From assembly GCA_964492335.1 (NCBI GenBank), contig CAZBJX010000017.1, positions 1-50,402 of the forward strand: 50,402 bases of DNA, in the 5' to 3' direction. The position numbers and the translations under genes were made by a program. Below are positions 41,152 through 50,402 of the stretch, in pieces. Position 1 is the first letter of the stretch. The number at the start of each line of letters is the position of its first letter. A model generated the notes under the pieces. That model worked only from the letters and a program-made list of their open reading frames with translations. It had not been told where the DNA came from and did not search any database. Origin of the DNA: JAFGCL01 sp964492335. GTDB lineage: Bacteria; Chloroflexota; Dehalococcoidia; UBA2247; RBG-13-53-26.

Positions 41152-41304
41152 GAGCATGTACTCCGTCAAGCACCTTTCGCAGGCCCACTTGCCGGTCTGG
41201 CTCAGGTAGCCGAATGGCTGGTCCTCCGGCTCTTCCGAGGTCGCCTGCCAGCAGATCTCGCAGTGCTCGTGGTCCCAGTGGCCCCTGGCGGAAGCTGTTG
41301 AAGC
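41152..41304 (-). pseudogene. Start-less remnant of a zinc-binding protein
   Basis: In the frame directly after the BrnT stop, about 50 codons read GHWDHEHCEICW, then GYLSQTGKWACERCLTEY, a Cys/His pattern (HxxxHCxxC ... CxxC) typical of small zinc proteins. No ATG, GTG or TTG precedes it and the match fades at the edge of the helicase gene, so it appears to be a truncated, non-expressed fragment. Confidence 0.55.
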
Positions 41305-41670
41305 TCAGGATGCATGTTTGGAGCGTCCCCCATTGAGGGACGGTTTGAGGTCTGGAAACGAAGCCTGCCGGGCGCTGCCCGAATCGAAATAGAACGCCCT
41401 CTCCTTCTTGTTCATGTCCCTGGCGGAGATCGCCCGAACCAGCCTTCCTCTCATCGTGAAGACGACGGCCAGCCGACGGCCTGCGTCCGTCAGGCCAAGA
41501 GCGGCCCAGCACCCCTCGCTGCGGGAGTGTCCGGGATCATCCAGGATCACCAGGGGCTGGTCGAAGAAGACCTGTTCACACTTCCAGTTCTCGACCTGAT
41601 GGGCGATCAGGTTCTTGTCCGAGTTCCCCTCGTCCCACTGAAAGCCCGCGCCTGACCATCCCTGGCGCAA
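41305..41670 (-). CDS. brnT: BrnT-family toxin, apparently without its antitoxin
   Basis: A 121-residue frame matching BrnT ribonuclease toxins: GFQWDEGNSDKNLIAHQV, a QVFFDQPLVILDD strand pair, and the family core RLAVVFTMRGRLVRAISARDMNKKERAFYF. The usual BrnA antitoxin gene should lie immediately downstream; instead there is only a zinc-protein remnant. The start is a poor TTG with no ribosome binding site, 28 bases from insertion-sequence-like repeats, so the upstream part may have been lost. The C-terminal 25 residues are not BrnT-like. It may be inactive or expressed from outside. Confidence 0.7.
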   Translation of the reverse strand: MRQGWSGAGFQWDEGNSDKNLIAHQVENWKCEQVFFDQPLVILDDPGHSRSEGCWAALGLTDAGRRLAVVFTMRGRLVRAISARDMNKKERAFYFDSGSARQASFPDLKPSLNGGRSKHAS

Positions 41671-41697
41671 TCGAGGCAGAGTATTTCACGATAGAGG

Positions 41698-41742
41698 GTG
41701 ACAAAATCGTTGGACAATTAGAGTGACATTGTCGCTGGACAA
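41698..41742. mobile_element. Paired repeats resembling an IS21-type insertion-sequence end
   Basis: Two 20-base repeats, 41698-41717 and 41723-41742, start GTGACA and end GGACAA and agree at 16 of 20 positions with a 25-base period. Multiple repeated TGTCCA...GTCAC motifs are typical of IS21-family ends. No transposase gene or opposite end is visible, so this would be a solo end or remnant. The rest of the 41142-41805 gap holds BrnT, the zinc-protein remnant and a short stretch without features before the gatB stop. Confidence 0.45.
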
Positions 41743-41805
41743 CAACAGCGTCACTGACTGCCAGACGGCAACACGGACGCCCGAACGCGGTCAAAGCCCT
41801 GTTGT

Positions 41806-43236
41806 CTACGGGGCCAGCCTCTTCCCCAGCAGCTCCCGGATGATCTTCGGGTTGGCCTTGCCACCGGAGGCCTGCATCACCTGGCCCACCAGGAACCCCA
41901 TGGCCTTTGCCTGGCCCCTGCGGACGTCGGCCACCGCTGCCGGCTGCTCCTTCAGCACCCGGTCGATCAGGGCGTCGAGGGCCGCCTGGTCGGAGACCTG
42001 GCGGAACCCCCTGGCGGCGACGATGGCCTCGGGGGAGTCGCTGCTGTCGAAGAGGAGCGCCAGCACCTCCCGCGCCGCGCCGGCGTTGATCTCGTCGCTG
42101 GCCAGCATCCGCAGCAGCGCAGCCAGCCGGGCGGGGGTCAGCGGTGAAGAAGCCGGCTCCTGGCCGCGCTCCCGCAGCGCCGGGACCAGCTGGGTGGTCA
42201 GCCAGTGCATGGCGGCCCGCGGGGCGGTCCCTTCCCGGAGCAGGGCCTCGAAGTAGGCGGCGACCTCCGGGTCGGAGCTCAGGGACCTGGCCTCTTCGCC
42301 GCTCAGCCCGTGCTGCCGCACCAGCCGCTCGGCCCTGGCCGCCGGCATCTCCGGCAGGCGGGAGCGCATCATCTCGATCCACGCGGGAGACAGCTCTATG
42401 GCCGGCACCGAGGGGTCGGGAACGCACGGGCCCTCGAACTTGGCGCGCATGGGGACGGTCACCTTCTTCTCCGGGTCCCAGAGGCGGGTGTGCAGCGTCA
42501 CCGGCTCTCCCGCCTGCACGGCCGCGCCCTGGCGGCCGATCTCGCAGGCGATGGCATCGCCCACGTGTCGGATGGAGTTCATGTTCTTGACCTCCACCTT
42601 GGTGTTCATCTGGCTGCTCCCCCGGGGGCGGATGGAGATGTTGGCATCCACCCGCATGGTGCCGTTCTCCATGCTGCACTCGGAGGCGCCGACATAGCGC
42701 ACCCGGGTGCGCAGCGCCTTCAGGAACTCCATGGCCTCCCAGGGCGTCCGCAGGTCCGGCTCGGTGACGATCTCCACCAGCGGGGCGCCGGCCCGGTTGA
42801 AGTCCACCAGGCTGATGGCCAGGCGGCCCTCCATCTCGTGCACCAGCCGGGCCACATCCTCCTCCATGTGGACGTGGTGGAGGCGCAGCCTCCTGGGCTG
42901 TCCCGTCTCGCCGGTGATGTCGATCCCGCCTCCCCGGGAGAGCGGGTGGCGGGCCTGGGACAGCTGGTAGCCCTTGGGCAGGTCCGGGTAGTAGTAGACC
43001 TTCTGGTCGAAGGCGCTCCGGGGCTGCAGCTCGGCGCCCAGCCCCAGGCAGAGGAGCGCGGCCTTCTCCAGCGCCTCCTGGCTGAAGCGGGGCATGGCGC
43101 CCGGCAGCCACAGGCAGGTGGGGCAGGTGTTGACGTTGGGCTCGTCCCCGGGGTGGTTGGGGCAGTCGCAGAACATCTTGGTGGCGCAGTTGAGCGCGAC
43201 GTGTATCTCCAGGCCGATGACGGCTTCGAAATCCAT
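41806..43236 (-). CDS. gatB: Asp/Glu-tRNA amidotransferase subunit B
   Basis: The 476-residue protein is full length for the family and activates the tRNA-bound Asp or Glu by phosphorylation, using ammonia delivered from GatA. FEAVIGLEIHVAL and the zinc-site cysteines FCDC and NTCPTCLWLPG open the cradle domain; YYYPDLPKGYQLSQ and the YqeY-like tail (MGFLVGQVMQASGGKANPK) are intact. The start is ATG 43236, and the gatA stop lies immediately upstream, so translation is coupled. It is the third gene of the aspS-gatC, gatA, gatB operon. Confidence 0.93.
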   Translation of the reverse strand: MDFEAVIGLEIHVALNCATKMFCDCPNHPGDEPNVNTCPTCLWLPGAMPRFSQEALEKAALLCLGLGAELQPRSAFDQKVYYYPDLPKGYQLSQARHPLSRGGGIDITGETGQPRRLRLHHVHMEEDVARLVHEMEGRLAISLVDFNRAGAPLVEIVTEPDLRTPWEAMEFLKALRTRVRYVGASECSMENGTMRVDANISIRPRGSSQMNTKVEVKNMNSIRHVGDAIACEIGRQGAAVQAGEPVTLHTRLWDPEKKVTVPMRAKFEGPCVPDPSVPAIELSPAWIEMMRSRLPEMPAARAERLVRQHGLSGEEARSLSSDPEVAAYFEALLREGTAPRAAMHWLTTQLVPALRERGQEPASSPLTPARLAALLRMLASDEINAGAAREVLALLFDSSDSPEAIVAARGFRQVSDQAALDALIDRVLKEQPAAVADVRRGQAKAMGFLVGQVMQASGGKANPKIIRELLGKRLAP

Positions 43237-43238
43237 GG

Positions 43239-44627
43239 CTAGATGCTCCCCCGGCGCCGCCCCAGCAGGAGCTCTCCCAGCGACAGCAGGCGGGCGTCGC
43301 CCAGGCGGGGGCCCGCCATCTGGAACCCCTGTGCTCCGCCCGGAGGGGGCGGGACATAGAGGGCGGGCTGGCCGGTGACATTGGCGAAAAGGGTGGAGGC
43401 GAACTCGGCGTAGGTGCCGGCCAGAGAGGGGGGAGCGCCGGGCGCGGGCGCGCCGTCCGGGCATGCGTCCGCCGCCGTGCCCGGGCCCACCGCCGGGGCC
43501 GGGGCACGGCCTCCTGCCGAAACAGGGCCCCGGGCGCCACCTGCCGCCGGGAGCAGCAGGAAGTCCGCCTGTGAAGCCAGCTGCCGCATGCCGGCCAGCA
43601 GCCTGGCGCGGATGCGGCAGGCGTCCTCGAACGCCTCGTAGCGCTCGAACTGGAAGAAGGCCCCCTGGAAGAGGTAGCTCTTGACCAGCGGGCCGAAGGC
43701 GGCGCCCCGGGAGAGCAGGTACATCTGGTTCCAGTTGCGGGCGCCCGGAGAGCGGGGGCCGTAGCGCACCGAGTCGTAGCGCCCGGCGCAGGACGAGGCC
43801 TCCACGGAGCCGGCGATGCGGTGGACCAGGGAGAAGAGGGGGAAGTCGGGGAAGGACAGCTCGCGCAGGGGGAATCCCGCCTCCCGCAGCTCGTCGGCCG
43901 CCGCCCGGAGGCCCTCGTCTTCGGCGGGCAGGGAGCCGCCGGCCTCACTGATCACCCCGATGATGGTCTCCCCCGGGTCTATCTGCGCCGGCGAGAGGCC
44001 CGGGGGCCCTTCGTCGGGCAGCGAGTAGTCCAGGCCGTCGTTGCCGGCGACGGCCTGCAGGATGCCCCGCACCCGGTCCAGGTTGGGGGAGAGCACGCCG
44101 CAGCACTCCATGGATGGTATCAGCCCGATCAGGCCCCAGCGGGAGACCAGCCCGTAGCTCGGCTTGAAGCCGCAGAGGCCCGCACGCGCCGCGGCCAGGC
44201 GGCTCTCGCCCATGAGGTCCAGCACCAGCTCGGCGTCGACCTGCTGTCCCCCGGCGCCGGATGGCTGCCGGGCGACGGCGCGTTCGGATGGCTGCCGGGC
44301 TACGGCGCCGCGCGATGGCGGCAGCCCGGCAGGGGCGCCGCCGGCAGCCCCTGGGACCACGGCGCAGCCGGCCTGGCTGCCGTGCAGTCCCAGGCCGAAC
44401 TCGCTCATGCGGGTGGAGCCGCAGAGCCAGGCCCCGGCGGCGCGCAGCCGCCGCACCACGGTGGCGTCTTCCAGGGCCTCAAATCCCGCCAGCGCCTTCG
44501 AGCCGGCATCGGCCGGCCAGCCGGCCACCGACATGTTGGGCTGGATGGCCACCCTCAAGCCCGCTAGAGGGCCGCTCCGGGCTTGCGGGCTCCCGGGAGG
44601 GCGGTAGGCAAAGACCCCGTCCACCAA
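43239..44627 (-). CDS. gatA: GatA-like amidase-fold subunit without catalytic residues
   Basis: The 462-residue protein aligns to GatA along its body (EDATVVRRLRAAGAWLCGSTRMSEFGLG; LCGFKPSYGLVSRWGLIGL; YAEFASTLFANVTGQPAL), but the amidase chemistry is gone. The catalytic Lys (AIKDN in active enzymes) reads VAIQPN. The GGSSGGS block reads VPGAAGGAPAG. The DTGGSIRQPA block reads LMGESRLAAARAG. Between them sits a 9-residue duplication (AVARQPS twice), and a second Pro/Ala-rich stretch lies near 370-400. The N-terminal 60 residues of normal GatA are also absent. It starts at TTG or the following GTG, behind GAGGAGAG. It is likely a structural subunit only, unless another GatA serves the complex. 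Confidence 0.85.
   Translation of the reverse strand: MVDGVFAYRPPGSPQARSGPLAGLRVAIQPNMSVAGWPADAGSKALAGFEALEDATVVRRLRAAGAWLCGSTRMSEFGLGLHGSQAGCAVVPGAAGGAPAGLPPSRGAVARQPSERAVARQPSGAGGQQVDAELVLDLMGESRLAAARAGLCGFKPSYGLVSRWGLIGLIPSMECCGVLSPNLDRVRGILQAVAGNDGLDYSLPDEGPPGLSPAQIDPGETIIGVISEAGGSLPAEDEGLRAAADELREAGFPLRELSFPDFPLFSLVHRIAGSVEASSCAGRYDSVRYGPRSPGARNWNQMYLLSRGAAFGPLVKSYLFQGAFFQFERYEAFEDACRIRARLLAGMRQLASQADFLLLPAAGGARGPVSAGGRAPAPAVGPGTAADACPDGAPAPGAPPSLAGTYAEFASTLFANVTGQPALYVPPPPGGAQGFQMAGPRLGDARLLSLGELLLGRRRGSI
43474..43510. repeat. GC-rich hairpin in the C-terminal insertion of gatA
   Basis: Arms 43474-43488 and 43496-43510 pair at 14 of 15 positions around a 7-base loop, coding for a Pro/Ala/Gly-rich insertion. 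The core (GTGCCCGG) recalls the hairpin in the alpha/beta hydrolase gene. Confidence 0.55.
44258..44332. repeat. 27-bp tandem duplication and hairpin in the lost active site of gatA
   Basis: A 23-base unit at 44258-44280 recurs at 44285-44307 with one difference (27-base period, 9 codons). The second copy also forms a 10-bp inverted repeat (44292-44301 with 44323-44332). The region replaces the Ser-Ser part of the amidase signature. Confidence 0.7.
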
Positions 44628-44637
44628 GCTCTCTCCT

Positions 44638-46758
<2,121 letters not shown>

Positions 46759-46777
46759 GGAAGAGACCCCTCCTCCC

Positions 46778-46808
46778 AGTATACCTTTCGCGCCGCCCCG
46801 GTATCCAA
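46778..46808 (-). promoter_or_regulatory. Probable promoter of the aspS-gatC operon
   Basis: Leftward TTGGAT (46803-46808) and TATACT (46778-46783) with a long 19 bp spacer. The start would be about 13 bases before the ATG. The operon may also be read from the upstream gene. Confidence 0.4.
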
Positions 46809-46871
46809 TGGGCGGCGCAGGCGTCAGGCGCGGCTGAGGAGTGCGGCCGGCCGGAGGCGGCGCCCGGCGCC

Positions 46872-47879
46872 TCAGCCGTAGTACCCCTTCAGGGCCGTGA
46901 GGGCCCGGAGCGTGATCCACTTGCTGGGCTGGCCCCTGGTCTCGATGTCGGCGTGGAAGCGGCCGTTGAAGGTGGCGGCCAGCTTCCACCGGCCGCTCTT
47001 GTCCTGCCTGGCCACCACCGCGTCGATGGCATCCTGCATCCTGTCGTCGCGGCAGCCCAGCCTGGCCAGCATCTCCACTATCTCCAGGACGTCGGTCTGG
47101 TACATCAGCGGGAAGCCGAACCTCAGCCAGCCGGGCTTGGAGACCCGCTCCGGGTTGTGGCTCTGCTTGTGGACGCGGTGCTGCAGGATGTACTCCAGCC
47201 CGGCATCGATGGTGCGCCGGACGGGGGCCGATCTCTCGCCCTCCGGGATCTCGGAGAGGGCCTTCAGCGTCTTCACGACGCCCATGTGGCAGGAGTGCCG
47301 GCCGAAGCACTCCTCGTACTTGTCGTAGGGCCAGCCCGCGGGCGGGTCCGGCACCCCGTCATCGAACCTCTGGTAGGTGGTGATCCAGTCGATCCCCTGC
47401 TGGACCCGGGGGTCCTTGAGATACCCCAGCCTGATCAGGCCCCACACCATGCTGCCGGTGAGGCAGGGGATGACCTCGCTGTGCCGGCCGCCGCCGGTCC
47501 TGGCGGCCCGGTGCATGGAGAACCCCCCGCTCTGGCGGTCCTGCGAGTGCTCCAGCACGAACTCGCAGGCCTTCCGGATGCGCTTGTCGCCACCGTCGGC
47601 CAGGTGCTCCGCCAGGATGATGAGCTGCCACAGGGTGCCCCTGTACTTGGCGGTGTACATCCGGTCGGGCTGGTCCCAGTAGCCGCCCTCTTCCTGCCTG
47701 GCCAGGACCAGGGGGACGGCCCCCCGGGCCATAATGGCGGCCCTGGCCTTCCTGGCCTCGGCGGAGCGGGCGGGCTTCCCCAGGATGTCCACCAGAGCCA
47801 GGTATCGGACGGAGGGGTTGTCCTCCTCCAGCAGCCAGTCTGTCGGGTCCGCCTTCAGAAACGATCTCCAATTGCCCAT
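46872..47879 (-). CDS. Alpha/alpha-toroid (terpenoid-cyclase-like) protein of unknown function
   Basis: The 335-residue protein is made of repeated helical hairpins with QW/DG-type turns (LARQEEGGYWDQP, HSQDRQSGGFSMH, WITTYQRFDDGVP, VARQDKSGRWKLA), the pattern of prenyltransferase/terpenoid-cyclase alpha-alpha toroids. Conserved Cys and His cluster in EECFGRHSCHMGVVK, a possible metal site. Homologues are sometimes labelled as nitrogen-fixation proteins, but no NifH P-loop or Fe-S ligands are present, so that name should not be used. ATG 47879 has an AAAGGCAGGG site. A leftward promoter TTGACA-17-TATCGT lies at 48019-48047. Confidence 0.78.
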   Translation of the reverse strand: MGNWRSFLKADPTDWLLEEDNPSVRYLALVDILGKPARSAEARKARAAIMARGAVPLVLARQEEGGYWDQPDRMYTAKYRGTLWQLIILAEHLADGGDKRIRKACEFVLEHSQDRQSGGFSMHRAARTGGGRHSEVIPCLTGSMVWGLIRLGYLKDPRVQQGIDWITTYQRFDDGVPDPPAGWPYDKYEECFGRHSCHMGVVKTLKALSEIPEGERSAPVRRTIDAGLEYILQHRVHKQSHNPERVSKPGWLRFGFPLMYQTDVLEIVEMLARLGCRDDRMQDAIDAVVARQDKSGRWKLAATFNGRFHADIETRGQPSKWITLRALTALKGYYG

Positions 47880-47965
47880 CGAGCCCTGCCTTTCACAGAT
47901 TGCGGTCGCCGGGGCGGACCCCCGGCGCTCCCCTGGCGGCCCTGGGCATCGCCACCTGGTACTTG

Positions 47966-48000
47966 GGAGACAGAGTCACAGGCGTCACACCATTGTCTCC
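47966..48000. repeat. Short inverted repeat in the divergent intergenic region
   Basis: GGAGACA (47966-47972) and TGTCTCC (47994-48000) are 7-bp inverted arms in the leader of the leftward gene. The 47880-48187 gap otherwise holds the two promoters described separately and nothing else recognisable. Confidence 0.3.
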
Positions 48001-48018
48001 ATCGATATGCTGCGTACT

Positions 48019-48047
48019 ACGATATAGCGATCGGTGACCCGTGTCAA
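48019..48047 (-). promoter_or_regulatory. Leftward promoter of the alpha/alpha-toroid gene
   Basis: TTGACA (48042-48047) and TATCGT (48019-48024) with a 17 bp spacer, giving a leader of about 130 bases. Confidence 0.55.
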
Positions 48048-48075
48048 TCCGGGCGGGAGGCCGCTTCCAGGCGAC

Positions 48076-48105
48076 TTGACTTCGGCCCCGGTCCTCCAGC
48101 AAAAT
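48076..48105 (+). promoter_or_regulatory. Promoter of the second kinase/regulator pair
   Basis: TTGACT (48076-48081) and CAAAAT (48100-48105) with an 18 bp spacer. Because the ATG at 48104 overlaps this -10 box, translation must begin further downstream. Confidence 0.5.
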
Positions 48106-48187
48106 GCGAACCAGGATGGGCCGATCGCCAGGGGACCGGAAGCCGGCAGCCCGCCAGCCAGCGGGCGGCCAGCGGGTGCCCGTCTCG

Positions 48188-49660
48188 ATGTCCTCCCGCT
48201 CAGCAGCCCCGCGGCCATCTGCAGGCGCGGCCTCCACCCTCCTGCTCCGCCAGTCTCCGCTGGCGGCCATGCTGCTGTCGCCTGATGGCCGGGTCCTGGA
48301 CGTCAACGCCGCCTGCTCCCGGCTTCTGGGGCGCACACGGAGTTGTCTGCGCGGCTGCCCGCTGGATGAGCTGTCTGCCGATGCTGGCCAGCGGCAGGCG
48401 CTGGAGCGGCGGCTGGTGAAGGGCAGCAGCTTCAGGGATGCCCGGATGCGCCTGCGCCGGCAGGACGGCAGCCTGATCGACTGCCTGGCAGCCGCCCGGC
48501 CCCTCCGGAACCCCGGGGAGACGCCCTGGCTGTGTCTTCTTACGAACGTGACGCCGTACACCGCGAGAATGCGGGAGATGGAGGCGTCCGGGGAATGGCT
48601 CAGTCATTTCGCCAACATGGCGAAGGACAGCCTGTGGGCATCTGAGCTGCTCCCCGACGGCAGCATCCACGTGACCTACATGAGCCAGTCGATTGCCAAC
48701 ATCATCGGCTACACCGGGGAGGAGATACAGGGCATGACCCTGGACCAGATGGTGATGCCATCCTCGGCGAAGGCGGCGGCGGAATCCTACAGGTGGCAGC
48801 TGCGGATGGATGGCAAAGCGGGCGTTGACCCGGACCGGTCCTGGAGGATAGAGTTCCAGCTGCGGCACAAGGACGGCCATCCAGTCTGGGTGGAAGCGGA
48901 GTCCATGTTCACGCGGGACAAGCAGGGGCGGCCCGTCGGCATTATCGGGTTCACCCGCGACGTCACCGAGCGCCGCCGCTATGAGGCCCGGCTGAGGGCG
49001 CTTTCCTCCAGCCTGGTGGAGATGCAAGAGTCCGAGCGCCGGCACATCGCCCGCGAGCTGCACGACCAGATTGGCCAGTCGCTGACGGGCATCCGCATGC
49101 TGCTGGGGATGCTGCCGGACCGCCTGCCCGGGACCGCCAACAGGACCGTTGCCGAGATCCACGCCGAGATCGACGACATGATGAACAGGGTCAAGGACCT
49201 CAGCCTGAAGCTGCGCCCTTCGACCCTGGATGACCTGGGGCTTCTCCCCACCCTGCTGCGCCACTTCCGGACCTACAAGACCCAGACCAACGTGGAGGTC
49301 CATTTCAAGCAGAAGGGGATGGAGAGGCGCTTCGCCCCGGCCGTCGAGACCGCCGTCTTCCGCATCGTCCAGGAAGGGCTGACCAACGTGGCACGGCACG
49401 CCGGGGTCGGCAACGTCAATGTCCGAATCGTGGCCACCAGGAAGAGGATAACACTGCAGATCGAGGACAGCGGCCGGGGGTTTGCCCGTGACGCCGTCCA
49501 TGCCAGCAGCGATGCCATCGGGATCGTGGGGATGCAGGAGCGGGCCGCTCTGGCGGGCGGGCGCCTGTGGGTGGAGTCGGTGCCGGGGGTGGGCACGCGG
49601 GTGATGGCCGAGATTCCGGCCCGGAGCCCTTCGGAGGGGAGCGCAGCGGCATGCGCGTGA
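48188..49660 (+). CDS. PAS-sensor histidine kinase (NarL-partner type), second copy
   Basis: About 490 residues from ATG 48188. The frame is open from 48104, but that ATG lies in the promoter, so the start remains uncertain and no strong ribosome binding site is seen. Two PAS domains precede the kinase (about 15-125 and 150-265; SIANIIGYTGEEIQG marks the second). HisKA_3 carries ERRHIARELHDQIGQ with His about 292, and the HATPase has EGLTNVARHA and GIVGMQERA. No membrane helix is visible. The kinase core is close to that of the protein at 6711-9497 (both have LDDLGLLPTLL-x-HFR), indicating duplication. It overlaps the regulator gene by 10 bases. Confidence 0.88.
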   Translation: MSSRSAAPRPSAGAASTLLLRQSPLAAMLLSPDGRVLDVNAACSRLLGRTRSCLRGCPLDELSADAGQRQALERRLVKGSSFRDARMRLRRQDGSLIDCLAAARPLRNPGETPWLCLLTNVTPYTARMREMEASGEWLSHFANMAKDSLWASELLPDGSIHVTYMSQSIANIIGYTGEEIQGMTLDQMVMPSSAKAAAESYRWQLRMDGKAGVDPDRSWRIEFQLRHKDGHPVWVEAESMFTRDKQGRPVGIIGFTRDVTERRRYEARLRALSSSLVEMQESERRHIARELHDQIGQSLTGIRMLLGMLPDRLPGTANRTVAEIHAEIDDMMNRVKDLSLKLRPSTLDDLGLLPTLLRHFRTYKTQTNVEVHFKQKGMERRFAPAVETAVFRIVQEGLTNVARHAGVGNVNVRIVATRKRITLQIEDSGRGFARDAVHASSDAIGIVGMQERAALAGGRLWVESVPGVGTRVMAEIPARSPSEGSAAACA

Positions 49661-50307
49661 CTACCGTGGTCCTGGCTGATGATCACCACCTGGTGCGGCA
49701 CAGCCTGCGCATCATGCTGGAGACCAGGGCCGGGTTCCGTGTGGTGGGTGAAGCAGAGGATGGCCTGCAGGCCCTGGAGATGCTGGACCGCCTGAAGCCG
49801 GATGTCATCGTCATCGACGTCATGATGCCCAGGATGGGCGGGCTGGAGGTCGCCCGCCTGGCCAGGAAACGCTCTCCGGCCACCAGGGTGGTGGTGCTCT
49901 CCATGTATGCCGATGAGGCCTATGTCATAGAGGCGCTGCGGGCCGGGGCGCAGGCCTATGTCCTCAAGTCCTCTTCCCCCGAGGATTTCGTGACCGCCAT
50001 CAGGGAGGCGGCCATGGGGCGTTCCTACCTCAGCCCGCCTCTGTCCGACCTGGCCATCCGCGCGTACATCAGCGCCGCCCAGGCCAGCAGCCTGGAAACG
50101 CCCGAACCGCTGACCCCCCGCGAGCGGGAGGTGTTGCACCTGGCGGCCCAGGGCTACACCACATCTCAGATTGCCCGGATGCTCTCCATCAGCCAGCAGA
50201 CGGCGCGGACCCACCGCCGCAACATGATGCACCGGCTGAATCTCCACAGCCAGACCGAGGTGGTCCGCTACGCCATCGAAAAGGGCATTCTCAAGCCCCG
50301 CTCCTGA
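49651..50307 (+). CDS. NarL/FixJ-type response regulator, second copy
   Basis: A 218-residue protein from ATG 49651, with the receiver (DDH acidic pair, Asp56 in VIDVMMP, Lys in YVLKSS) and a LuxR-type HTH (LTPREREVLHLAAQGYTTSQ, RTHRRNMMHRLNLHS). It is the partner of the overlapping kinase and a paralog of the regulator at 9475-10125. The recognition helix differs between the two (TARTHRRNM here, TIEVHRAHV there), so they probably bind different promoters. Confidence 0.93.
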   Translation: MRVTTVVLADDHHLVRHSLRIMLETRAGFRVVGEAEDGLQALEMLDRLKPDVIVIDVMMPRMGGLEVARLARKRSPATRVVVLSMYADEAYVIEALRAGAQAYVLKSSSPEDFVTAIREAAMGRSYLSPPLSDLAIRAYISAAQASSLETPEPLTPREREVLHLAAQGYTTSQIARMLSISQQTARTHRRNMMHRLNLHSQTEVVRYAIEKGILKPRS

Positions 50308-50357
50308 TCTCCCCCTGCCCGGCCCGCCGGCCCCGGGGCGGCACTGACCCCCCTGCG

Positions 50358-50398
50358 GTAGGCGGGAACTACCCCCTCAGGCGTAGGCGAATTACCCC
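50358..50398. repeat. Direct repeat after the second response regulator
   Basis: GTAGGCGGGAACTACCCC (50358-50375) and GTAGGCGAATTACCCC (50383-50398) recur with a 25-base period. They resemble the repeats after the first regulator and the TTACCCG half-site upstream of the first kinase promoter. Confidence 0.45.
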
Positions 50399-50402
50399 GG
50401 CT

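Noticed and set aside
46872..47879. Naming the toroid-like protein NifH or a nitrogen-fixation protein
   Set aside because: It has no P-loop and no Fe-S cysteine pattern; the helical QW-type repeats point elsewhere.

Overview
This is a 50.4 kb stretch of very G+C-rich, densely coding bacterial chromosome (about two thirds G+C by eye, not counted). Promoters recognisable as TTGACA/TATAAT-like, GTG and TTG starts with good Shine-Dalgarno sites, GatCAB-dependent aminoacylation, tandem universal stress proteins, GNAT-acyl-CoA synthetase fusions and NarL-type two-component pairs are all present. Together they fit a Chloroflexota-like (Dehalococcoidia-type) environmental bacterium. No rRNA, tRNA or phylogenetic marker was available to fix this, so the assignment is an inference.

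Layout from left to right. 1-5.4 kb: start of a leftward gene cut by the window edge, a double hot-dog (MaoC-like) protein, a small leftward hypothetical gene, an NAD-dependent epimerase, an ABC-F ATPase and a small Cys-rich protein. 5.4-10.4 kb: a tandem UspA protein facing a sensor kinase/response regulator pair, the kinase carrying a MEDS sensor and four PAS domains. A consensus promoter and an inverted repeat precede the kinase, and a 109-bp element with perfect 23-bp inverted arms follows the pair. 10.4-13.2 kb: a small zinc-ribbon protein, a DJ-1/PfpI protein flanked by two paralogous mini-genes, a nitrilase-family hydrolase and an unknown protein. 13.3-20.6 kb: a palindrome-controlled operon for a Dpp/Nik-type ABC importer that includes a TrmO/TsaA-type protein and an FmdE-type protein, followed by a CxxC AhpD-like protein. 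20.7-31.1 kb: accessory metabolism, comprising an APH-like kinase, an APS-kinase-like enzyme, an M50-like membrane protein, a methyltransferase, an alpha/beta hydrolase, a DUF350 protein, a transglutaminase with Ig-like repeats, an MFS carrier and a GNAT-acyl-CoA synthetase fusion. 31.2-36.2 kb: a 62-bp tandem repeat, a GH38-type glycosidase and a diguanylate cyclase. 36.2-41.8 kb: a 1650-residue DUF4011-helicase-nuclease fusion that looks like a defence protein. It is followed by a decayed patch holding a lone BrnT toxin, a start-less zinc-protein remnant and repeats that resemble an insertion-sequence end. 41.8-46.8 kb: an indirect aminoacyl-tRNA operon in the order aspS-gatC fusion, gatA, gatB. 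46.9-50.4 kb: an alpha/alpha-toroid-like protein diverging from a second sensor kinase/response regulator pair that is paralogous to the first.

Two systems stand out. In the tRNA operon, AspRS (with residues typical of non-discriminating enzymes) is fused in frame to a whole GatC, while the adjacent GatA has lost all three catalytic residues of the amidase family and carries low-complexity insertions instead. This leaves open how ammonia reaches GatB. In the importer operon, a putative SAM-dependent TrmO-like enzyme and an FmdE-like metalloprotein are embedded in a single metal- or peptide-type ABC transporter transcription unit, with a 14-bp palindrome overlapping the -10 box. Smaller items worth checking are the DJ-1 gene bracketed by two related mini-proteins, the shared repeats after both response regulators, and GC-rich hairpins that sit in frame inside linkers of several proteins.
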